Below are positions 1 to 5,277 of a stretch of 5,818 nucleotides of DNA, piece after piece; within the stretch, counting starts at the first letter, position 1; every line of letters starts with the position of its first letter. This DNA comes from JAIVGV01 sp035295985. Lineage in GTDB: Bacteria; Acidobacteriota; Blastocatellia; Pyrinomonadales; Pyrinomonadaceae. A program made the translations under genes and the position numbers. Under the pieces are notes generated by a model. The model searched no databases, was not told where the DNA came from, and saw only the letters and a list, made by a program, of their open reading frames with translations. The DNA lies in assembly GCA_035295985.1 (NCBI GenBank), contig DATHBT010000059.1, positions 1 through 5,818 of the forward strand, given 5' to 3'.

Positions 1-3000
1 GCGCGGTTCGTGCGCGCCGCGCTCAGGCTCGTGGAGGCGTGGGCCGCCGTCCACGCGACGAAGCCGGAGGCGAAGGCGCGCGTGAAAGGATGGGTCTCGT
101 TCCGCGTGCCGCACCCGCTGGACTACGAGCACCTCGTGCAGATCGAGCGCCCCGAAACGGAGCTGCCGGAGCTGATGCGCGGCCTCGATCAGAATTTGAG
201 GCGGCGCGTCGGCTTCGAGTTGACGGACGGGCGCGCGACGCGGCGCGAGGTTTTGGACGAAGTCCACTACTGCCTGTACTGCCACGAGCGCGACAAGGAC
301 TCCTGCTCGAAGGGGCTCAGGGAGAAGGACGGGCAGACGTTCAAGCGCAACCCGCTCGGCATCCCGCTCGAAGGCTGCCCGCTCGACGAGAAGATTTCCG
401 AGATGCACGTCTGCCAGCGCGACGGCGATTCCATCGCGGCGCTCGCGCTCGTGATAATTGACAACCCGATGTGCCCGGGCACGGGCCACCGCATCTGCAA
501 CGACTGCATGAAGTCGTGCATCTTCCAGAAGCAGGAGCCGGTCAACATCCCGCAGGCCGAGACGGGCGTACTCACCGACGTTCTCAAATTACCTTACGGC
601 TTTGAAATCTACTCGCTGCTCACGCGCTGGAACCCGATCAACGCCCGGCGCCCTCACGCGCTCGCCTACAACGGCCGCAACATCCTCGTCGTGGGCCTCG
701 GCCCGGCCGGCTACACGCTCGCGCACTTCCTCCTCAACGAAGGCTTCGGCGTCGTCGGCATAGACGGTTTGAAGATCGAGCCGCTGGACAAAGACCTGAC
801 GGGCGACGGCGGGCGCGACGTGCCGCGCGCGGTGCGCGACATCGGTGAGCTTTCCGCGTCACTCGAAGGGCGCGTGCTCGCCGGCTTCGGCGGCGTCTCG
901 GAGTACGGCATCACGGTCAGGTGGGACAAGAATTTCCTGACGATGATCCACCTGACGCTCGCGCGGCGCGAACGTTTCCGCTTCTACGGCGGCGTGCGCT
1001 TCGGCGGCACGCTCTCGATTGACGACGCGTGGGCGCTGGGCTTCGATCATATCGCCATCGCCACGGGCGCGGGCAAGCCGACGATCATCGGCATGAAGAA
1101 CAACCTGATCCGGGGCGTCCGCAAGGCTTCCGACTTCCTGATGGCGCTCCAACTGACGGGCGCGTTCAAGCGCGACGCGCTCGCGAACCTGCAAGTCCGG
1201 CTGCCCGCGGTCGTCATCGGCGGCGGCTTGACCGCGATAGACACGGCGACGGAGCTTTTCGCCTACTACCCCGTGCAGGTCGAGAAGATACTCGCGCGCC
1301 ACGAACAGTTAGTCGCGGAGTTCGGCGAGGACGAGATTTTCAAACGCTTCGACGCCGAGGAGCGCGAGGTTTACGAAGAGTTCCTGGCGCACGGCCGCGC
1401 CGTCCGCGAGGAGCGCGAGCGCGCGGCGCGCGCGGGCGAGCAGCCGGACTTCGTGCCGCTCGTGCGCGGGTGGGGCGGGGTGTCAATCGCTTACCGCAAG
1501 CGTTTGCAGGACTCGCCCGCGTACCGGCTGAACCACGAGGAGATCATCAAGTCGTTCGAGGAGGGCATCTCGTTCGCCGAGAACATGAGTCCGGTCGAGG
1601 CGGTGGCGGACGAGCACGGCGCGGTCTCCGCGGTGGTCTTCGAGCGGATGCGCCTGGACGCGGAGTCGAAGAAGTGGAAGCCTTCGGGCGAGCTTGTCAG
1701 GATGCCCGCGCGGACGGTCTGCGTCGCGGCGGGCACGAGCCCGAACACGATCTACGAGCGCGAGCGGCCGGGCACGTTCGCGCTCGACGAATGGAAAGAG
1801 TTCTTCGCGCCGCACAAGCTGGAACGAAACGGCGACGGCCGGTTCCGCCTCGTCCCCGCGGCGAAGGGCGAGCGCGCCTTCTTCACCTCCTACGAAAAGG
1901 AAGGCCGCCTCATCAGCTACTACGGCGACAACCACCCCGTCTATGCCGGCAACGTCGTCAAGGCGATGGCCTCGGCCAAGCACGGCTACGAGCAGGTGGC
2001 CGCGCTCTTCGCCGACGAGATCGCCGCCGTTGAAAGCGACGGCCGGGTTCCCGCGGCGGGCGCGACTGACGAAGACTTCGCGCGGCTCGTCGAGAAGCTG
2101 GATGACGAGTTGATCGCGCGGGTCGTCCGCGTTGACAGGCTGACGCCGACCATCGTTGACGTGATCGTGCGCGCGCCGATGCAGGCCAGAAAATTCGAGC
2201 CGGGCCAGTTCTACCGCTTGCAGAACTTCGAGACGGACGCTCTGGCGGTCGCGGGCACACGGCTTACGATGGAGGGCATCGCGCTGACGGGCGCGTGGGT
2301 GGACAAGGCCGAAGGACTGCTGAGCCTGATCGTGTTGGAGATGGGCGCGTCGTCGCGGCAATGCGCGATGCTCAGGCCCGGCCAGCAGGTCGTCGTGATG
2401 GGGCCGACGGGGACGCCGACGGAAATCCCGCAAGGCGAGACCGTCCTGCTCGCGGGCGGCGGACTCGGCAACGCCGTCCTCTTTTCCATCGCGGAGGCCT
2501 TGAAGCGCAACGGCTGCCGCGTCGTCTATTTCGCGGGCTACAAGAAGGGCGAAGACCTCTTCAAGCGCGAGGAGATCGAGGAGGCGACCGATCAGGTCAT
2601 CTGGTCAACCGACACGGGGGCCGAGATCGAGGCGCGCCGCCCGCAGGATCACCACTTCCGCGGCAACATCGTCGAGGCGATCCGCGCTTACGCCGAGGGG
2701 CGCTTCGGAGCGCCCGCCTTCGACCTGCGCTCGGTTGATCGCGTCATCGCCATCGGCTCGGATCGCATGATGGCGGCCGTCAAGCAGGCCCGCCACGGCG
2801 TGCTCGCGCCGCACCTGAAAGCCGATCACGTCGGCGTCGGGTCAATTAACAGCCCGATGCAGTGCATGATGAAGGAGGTCTGCGCGCAGTGCCTGCAACG
2901 CCACGTCGATCCCGAAACGGGCGAGGAGTCGTTCGTCTTCTCCTGCTTCAACCAGGATCAACTGCTCGACCACGTTGACTTCCAGAACCTCAACGCGCGC

Positions 3001-3078
3001 CTGCGCGCCAACACCGTCCAGGAGAAGTTAGCGAACCTGTGGCTCGACAAGCTGATCCGAGACGCGGCCGCGCAGTGA
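1..3078 (+). CDS. Fused NfnB/GltD-like and NfnA/PyrK-like iron-sulfur flavoprotein oxidoreductase, 5' partial
   Basis: Residues are counted from the GTG at position 10. The frame is open to the window edge with no visible ribosome-binding site, so the true start is probably upstream. Visible domains: an N-terminal Fe-S region with Cys88, 91, 99 and 123 (the last followed by Pro) and Cys155, 163, 166 and 170; an FAD loop GLGPAG (229-234); a second dinucleotide loop IGGGLTAIDTA (403-413); and the GD...AGNVV FAD-closing segment (639-650). A linker at about 670-700 leads to a ferredoxin-reductase-like half with the nucleotide loop LLAGGGLGNA (813-822) and a C-terminal [2Fe-2S] site (Cys952, 958, 961, 979). 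By family knowledge this is NfnB/GltD followed by NfnA/PyrK, so it likely moves electrons among NAD(P)H, flavins and perhaps ferredoxin in the cytoplasm. Electron bifurcation is not shown. Helical and cysteine-loop insertions make it longer than the sum of NfnB and NfnA. The fold assignment is firm, but the substrates are unknown. Confidence 0.92.
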   Translation, partial: ARFVRAALRLVEAWAAVHATKPEAKARVKGWVSFRVPHPLDYEHLVQIERPETELPELMRGLDQNLRRRVGFELTDGRATRREVLDEVHYCLYCHERDKDSCSKGLREKDGQTFKRNPLGIPLEGCPLDEKISEMHVCQRDGDSIAALALVIIDNPMCPGTGHRICNDCMKSCIFQKQEPVNIPQAETGVLTDVLKLPYGFEIYSLLTRWNPINARRPHALAYNGRNILVVGLGPAGYTLAHFLLNEGFGVVGIDGLKIEPLDKDLTGDGGRDVPRAVRDIGELSASLEGRVLAGFGGVSEYGITVRWDKNFLTMIHLTLARRERFRFYGGVRFGGTLSIDDAWALGFDHIAIATGAGKPTIIGMKNNLIRGVRKASDFLMALQLTGAFKRDALANLQVRLPAVVIGGGLTAIDTATELFAYYPVQVEKILARHEQLVAEFGEDEIFKRFDAEEREVYEEFLAHGRAVREERERAARAGEQPDFVPLVRGWGGVSIAYRKRLQDSPAYRLNHEEIIKSFEEGISFAENMSPVEAVADEHGAVSAVVFERMRLDAESKKWKPSGELVRMPARTVCVAAGTSPNTIYERERPGTFALDEWKEFFAPHKLERNGDGRFRLVPAAKGERAFFTSYEKEGRLISYYGDNHPVYAGNVVKAMASAKHGYEQVAALFADEIAAVESDGRVPAAGATDEDFARLVEKLDDELIARVVRVDRLTPTIVDVIVRAPMQARKFEPGQFYRLQNFETDALAVAGTRLTMEGIALTGAWVDKAEGLLSLIVLEMGASSRQCAMLRPGQQVVVMGPTGTPTEIPQGETVLLAGGGLGNAVLFSIAEALKRNGCRVVYFAGYKKGEDLFKREEIEEATDQVIWSTDTGAEIEARRPQDHHFRGNIVEAIRAYAEGRFGAPAFDLRSVDRVIAIGSDRMMAAVKQARHGVLAPHLKADHVGVGSINSPMQCMMKEVCAQCLQRHVDPETGEESFVFSCFNQDQLLDHVDFQNLNARLRANTVQEKLANLWLDKLIRDAAAQ

Positions 3079-3097
3079 AGCCGGCGCGCACTCCCAA

Positions 3098-3280
3098 CTA
3101 GATTCCGGTCGGCGCCCCGCCGCTTTCTGCGTCTGGTTCGGCCGGTGGGACTGACTGCGTGCCGGGCGTGCGCTGGCGCGTCTTGTCCGAGGTGTCGTCG
3201 CTCTCGAAGAGAGGTTTCTGTTCCTCCGTGAAGGTTCGGTCGTCCGCCTCGCCGTTCCGTTGCCTGTCCGTTTCGCTCAC
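3098..3280 (-). CDS. Small acidic, probably disordered protein of unknown function (60 aa)
   Basis: This is a GTG-started reading frame of 60 codons. It is preceded by GGGAGGAG with a 7-base spacer, the best ribosome-binding site in the window. A longer version from an ATG at 3403 would run into the rsmI 3' end and ignore this site, so I choose GTG at 3280. Roughly 78% of codons end in G or C, as expected for a gene here. The product has 14 acidic and 7 basic residues, no Cys, Trp or Tyr, very few large hydrophobic residues, and a Pro/Gly/Ala-rich tail (PPAEPDAESGGAP). It is therefore probably intrinsically disordered, cytoplasmic and not membrane-bound. It lies 76 bases after rsmI on the same strand and may be co-transcribed with it. 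Its stop faces the stop of the flavoprotein gene across 19 bases. I recognise no family, and homologues would be needed to prove that it is real. Confidence 0.6.
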   Translation of the reverse strand: MSETDRQRNGEADDRTFTEEQKPLFESDDTSDKTRQRTPGTQSVPPAEPDAESGGAPTGI

Positions 3281-3287
3281 TGAAATT

Positions 3288-3295
3288 CTCCTCCC
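3288..3295 (-). promoter_or_regulatory. Strong Shine-Dalgarno sequence that sets the start of the small gene
   Basis: On the - strand the sequence reads GGGAGGAG, then AATTTCA, then GTG. The 7-base spacing is ideal. This site decides the GTG start at 3280 over the in-frame ATG at 3403. Confidence 0.7.
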
Positions 3296-3356
3296 GTAAA
3301 AATGCGGCGCCGCCTGGGTTGTCCCGGCGCGCGACGCGTTCGACTCCGACGAAAAT

Positions 3357-4235
3357 TCATTCGCGCTCCGCGGCGCGCTCGGCGACGAGGCGTCGGTAGG
3401 CATCGTCGCGCGTCAGGCCCAGCCGGCGGGCGGCGCGCTTGAGGGCTGCGCGGTGGTCGAGTCCTTCCTCGCGTTCGAGCGCGGCGACGAGTTCGGCGAC
3501 GCTCTCAGCGGCGGTTTCCCCGGCCTCTTCTTGCAGGTCCAGCACGTTGCGGTCGATGACGAGAACCATCTCGCCGCGCGCGCGTTCCTCTTCGCCGAAC
3601 CGCGCGGCCAGATCAGTGAGACGCCCGCGGGCGATCTCCTCGTGCAGCTTGGTCAACTCGCGCGCGACGGCCGCCTCGCGCTCGCCCAGGATTTCGCGCG
3701 CGTCGCGCAGGGTTTCGGTGATGCGGTGCGGGGCCTCGTAGAAGACGAGCGTGGCCGGGAGCGCGCGCAGCCCGGAGAGGCGCGCGCGGCGGGCGACCGA
3801 GCGCGCGGGGAGGAAGCCGCCGAAGTAGAATTCGTCGGTCGGGAGGCCCGAGGCGACGAGCGCGGCGACGAAGGCGGCGGGGCCGGGGACGGGGACGACC
3901 GTGATCTTGCGTTCCACCGCGGCGCGCACCAGGCGGAAGCCGGGATCGCTGACGGCGGGCGTGCCCGCGTCTGAGACGAGGGCGACGGATTCGCCCGCGA
4001 GCAGGCGGCCGACGAGTTCGTCGGCGCGCTCGCGCTCGTTGTGCTCGTGGTAGCTGACGGTGCGGGTCTTGATTCGGTAGTGGTCGAGGAGCTTGCGCGT
4101 GTGGCGCGTGTCTTCGCAGGCCACGAGGTCGGCTTCGGCGAGGACGCGCAGGGCGCGGCGCGTGATGTCTTCGAGGTTGCCGATGGGCGTCGAGACGAGG
4201 TAGAGCGTGCCCGCCCGCGTAGTCATGCGCGGCAT
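3357..4235 (-). CDS. rsmI: 16S rRNA (cytidine1402-2'-O)-methyltransferase RsmI
   Basis: RsmI uses S-adenosylmethionine to 2'-O-methylate C1402 in the decoding centre of 16S rRNA, acting on the small ribosomal subunit in the cytoplasm. The 292-residue product has the usual family length and the full set of tetrapyrrole-methylase-fold motifs in order: VSTPIGNLEDIT (14-25), CEDTRHT (40-46), SYHEHNE (61-67), LVSDAGTPAVSDPG (87-100), VPVPGPAA (114-121), GGFLP (139-143), FYEAPHR (165-171), ELTKLHEE (193-200) and GEMVLVI (221-227). A helical C-terminal domain (about 258-285) resembles the HTH tail seen in many RsmI proteins. Two ATG codons, at 4235 and 4226, are possible starts. Neither has a clear ribosome-binding site, and I take the longer form. 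A hairpin lies between the upstream exported-protein gene and rsmI, so rsmI may have its own promoter, but I cannot place one. The identification is secure. Confidence 0.98.
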   Translation of the reverse strand: MPRMTTRAGTLYLVSTPIGNLEDITRRALRVLAEADLVACEDTRHTRKLLDHYRIKTRTVSYHEHNERERADELVGRLLAGESVALVSDAGTPAVSDPGFRLVRAAVERKITVVPVPGPAAFVAALVASGLPTDEFYFGGFLPARSVARRARLSGLRALPATLVFYEAPHRITETLRDAREILGEREAAVARELTKLHEEIARGRLTDLAARFGEEERARGEMVLVIDRNVLDLQEEAGETAAESVAELVAALEREEGLDHRAALKRAARRLGLTRDDAYRRLVAERAAERE

Positions 4236-4268
4236 TGTCGCACGCGCGCGCGGGGCGGGAAAAGGTTA

Positions 4269-4323
4269 AAAGGCGAAGGGGAAAGAAGCGCGCGGGTGAC
4301 GCTCTCCTTTCCCCTTCGCCTTT
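4269..4323 (-). terminator. Long inverted repeat, probable factor-independent terminator of the exported-protein gene
   Basis: The arms 4269-4285 (AAAGGCGAAGGGGAAAG) and 4307-4323 are perfect reverse complements (17 bp) around a 21-base loop. Within the loop, AGCG (4287-4290) and CGCT (4300-4303) can extend the pairing. Read on the - strand, the second arm ends in CCTTTTAACCTTTT, a T-rich tail, 38 bases after the stop of the upstream gene. On the + strand the tail is C-rich, so termination is better supported on the - strand. The arms are a purine tract against a pyrimidine tract, and a second partial copy follows (4319-4331), so the element could also be a dispersed intergenic repeat. Confidence 0.65.
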
Positions 4324-4360
4324 ACCCCTTGCTCCCTCCCAGGTTCGTCAGTCTTAAAGG

Positions 4361-4951
4361 CTAGGGCCGGCGGACGACGTCCGGGATGCGACGCCACCAG
4401 TTGTCGTCGTCGCGCCGGCCGTTCGGGTAGCGCGGGTCGTAGCCGCCGCCGTAGCCGCCGCGGTAGTTGAGGCGGTAGATGTCGGCGACGAGGTTCAGGT
4501 CGCGCGTGATCTGGCTCCAGTCGGAGTGAGTGCGCGAGTCGAGGCGCATGCGTTCGAGCAGGCGGCCGACGCGCTCTCCCTGGCGGAGCAGGTCGCGCGC
4601 CTCGTTCGCCGAGCGGCTGAGGTCGCGGCCGTCGCCGACGCGGTCGCGGAAGCGTTCGGCCATGCGGCGGAAGTCGTTCACCTGATCGTTGACGCGATCC
4701 TCGCGGCGCGTGTTGTCGTAGCGGCTGCGGTCGAGGAGGCGATCCACGTCGCGCTCCAGGTCTTTGCTGCGATCCTTAAGGCGGGATGCCGCGTCGCGCA
4801 GCGCGCGCGAGTCGTAGCGGCCGTAGCGGTCGTCGCGCCGGTCGCGGCGGTAGTCGTCGTTGCGGCCCCACTGCGCCTGCGCCGCCGTCGAGAGGGCGAG
4901 CGAGAAGAGCGCGGCAGTGATGACGGCCCGAAGTGTGGTGCGTGTGAACAT
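4361..4951 (-). CDS. Secreted or periplasmic Arg/Asp-rich helical protein of unknown function
   Basis: The 196-residue product starts with a clear Sec signal peptide: a positively charged start (MFTRTTLR), a hydrophobic core (AVITAALFSLAL) and a signal peptidase I site AQA|QW after residue 26. The mature part opens with an Arg/Asp/Tyr-rich low-complexity stretch (29-49). A long, highly charged, probably helical or coiled-coil region follows (about 50-160), with Leu spaced among Arg/Asp/Glu (for example LERDVDRLLDR at 65-75 and LLRQGERVGRLLERM at 121-135). The protein ends in a Gly/Tyr-rich segment (YRGGYGGGYD) and a Trp pair (185-186). There are no cysteines, lipobox, catalytic motif or second membrane segment. 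I choose ATG 4951 because AAAGGAG lies 9 bases upstream; an in-frame ATG at 4990 would add 13 charged residues and has no such site. An envelope-associated structural or binding role is inference only. The upstream region has a sigma-54-like promoter. Confidence 0.85.
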   Translation of the reverse strand: MFTRTTLRAVITAALFSLALSTAAQAQWGRNDDYRRDRRDDRYGRYDSRALRDAASRLKDRSKDLERDVDRLLDRSRYDNTRREDRVNDQVNDFRRMAERFRDRVGDGRDLSRSANEARDLLRQGERVGRLLERMRLDSRTHSDWSQITRDLNLVADIYRLNYRGGYGGGYDPRYPNGRRDDDNWWRRIPDVVRRP

Positions 4952-4960
4952 CTCGTCAGT

Positions 4961-4967
4961 CTCCTTT
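4961..4967 (-). promoter_or_regulatory. Shine-Dalgarno sequence of the exported-protein gene
   Basis: The - strand reads AAAGGAG followed by 9 bases and ATG at 4951. It supports the start directly before the signal peptide and argues against the ATG at 4990. Confidence 0.7.
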
Positions 4968-5042
4968 TGTCGTCGCCGTTTGTGTTTCATGCGACTCGCC
5001 GCGTCTGGGGGTTCGGCTCTCGCGAAAAGCGGCTTGGTTTAC

Positions 5043-5069
5043 GGCGCGGCGTTAAGTCTTGCGCGCGCC
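5043..5069 (-). promoter_or_regulatory. GC-rich stem-loop at the predicted 5' end of the exported-protein mRNA
   Basis: On the - strand GGCGCG and CGCGCC form a perfect 6-bp stem around 15 bases, and the pairing can extend inward past a one-base bulge. If transcription starts near 5071, as the sigma-54 site predicts, this hairpin covers about +3 to +29 of the leader. It could stabilise the transcript. In DNA this rich in GC, short hairpins also arise by chance. Confidence 0.35.
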
Positions 5070-5082
5070 GGCCGACGAAATC

Positions 5083-5097
5083 GCAAGCCGTGTGCCA
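5083..5097 (-). promoter_or_regulatory. Candidate sigma-54 (-24/-12) promoter for the exported-protein gene
   Basis: The - strand reads TGGCACACGGCTTGC. This contains TGGCAC and TTGC with the exact GG-N10-GC geometry of RpoN promoters (consensus TGGCACG-N4-TTGC), differing only at the seventh base. The preceding base is C, as the consensus prefers. It points at the gene starting at 4951 and predicts a transcript start near 5071, giving a leader of about 120 bases. No activator gene is visible in the window. Confidence 0.6.
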
Positions 5098-5124
5098 GCG
5101 GCGCACGCGGCGCGGGAAACTTAG

Positions 5125-5148
5125 GAAAGACTGTTTTTTGAGAGACTG
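5125..5148. repeat. Two 9-bp direct repeats upstream of the sigma-54-like site
   Basis: GAAAGACTG (5125-5133) and GAGAGACTG (5140-5148) differ at one base and start 15 bases apart, separated by a run of six T residues on the + strand. They would lie at about -54 to -77 from the predicted start. They could be regulator half-sites, but the evidence is only the repetition and the position. Confidence 0.35.
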
Positions 5149-5255
5149 AAGCGGCCGAGACATGAACCACTGCGGCTGGGCACGCCTTCCCAAAACGTGC
5201 AGGGCGTTGCCCATTTCGTTCGAGGCGGGCGGAGATTTTGAGTTGTTGAAGGAAG

Positions 5256-5277
5256 TGACGCGGCGGCGGGCGCGTCA
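5256..5277 (-). terminator. Small hairpin overlapping the stop codon of the right-hand gene, weak terminator candidate
   Basis: On the - strand TGACGCG (5277-5271) and CGCGTCA (5262-5256) form a perfect 7-bp stem with an 8-base loop, and the TGA stop is the first three bases of the stem. The following bases, CTTCCTTC, are pyrimidine-rich but are not a T run, so factor-independent termination would be weak. Confidence 0.35.

Larger units (their letters stand above)
4952..5274. other. Non-coding upstream region of the exported-protein gene
   Basis: This 323-base gap holds no reading frame that I believe. It contains the ribosome-binding site (4961-4967), a GC-rich hairpin (5043-5069), the sigma-54-like promoter (5083-5097), two 9-bp direct repeats (5125-5133 and 5140-5148) and the downstream arm of a small hairpin beyond the neighbouring gene's stop. 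Its AT content is visibly higher near 5121-5146 and 5231-5250 than in the flanking genes, as expected for control DNA. Confidence 0.6.

Noticed and set aside
1029..2033. 334-codon + strand frame in another phase of the flavoprotein gene
   Set aside because: Its Arg/Gly/Ala-dominated translation overlaps the FAD and NAD(P)H domains of the real gene, so it is a shadow.
1483..2433. 316-codon - strand frame inside the flavoprotein gene
   Set aside because: It lies wholly antisense to conserved domains, and its translation is Arg/Asp/Pro/His-rich, typical of GC-rich shadow frames.
3303..3312. Palindrome GCGGCGCCGC before ATTTTT on the - strand, downstream of rsmI
   Set aside because: As a hairpin it leaves only 3 bp around a 4-base loop, and the T run is short and directly precedes the small gene's ribosome-binding site. 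It is too weak to call a terminator.
3453..3974. 173-codon + strand frame opposite rsmI
   Set aside because: It is fully antisense to the well-conserved RsmI motifs and has no independent support.
4237..4258. Alternating CG run upstream of rsmI that could suggest unusual DNA structure
   Set aside because: Such runs are common throughout this GC-rich sequence, including inside genes, so I see no specific signal.
4526..5149. 207-codon + strand frame, Ala/Val-rich, opposite the exported-protein gene
   Set aside because: Its repetitive Ala/Val/Arg content is the mirror of Arg/Asp codons on the - strand. It has no ribosome-binding site, and the - strand gene has a signal peptide, a good ribosome-binding site and sensible composition.
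4987..5214. 75-codon - strand frame in the upstream region of the exported-protein gene
   Set aside because: It has no ribosome-binding site and a composition unlike the neighbours. It would also span the sigma-54-like promoter and the leader.
5177..5214. TGGGCA...TGCCCA and GCACG...CGTGC inverted repeats as a possible activator site
   Set aside because: The arms are only 5-6 bp with long spacers and are nested among other GC-rich partial palindromes, as expected by chance.
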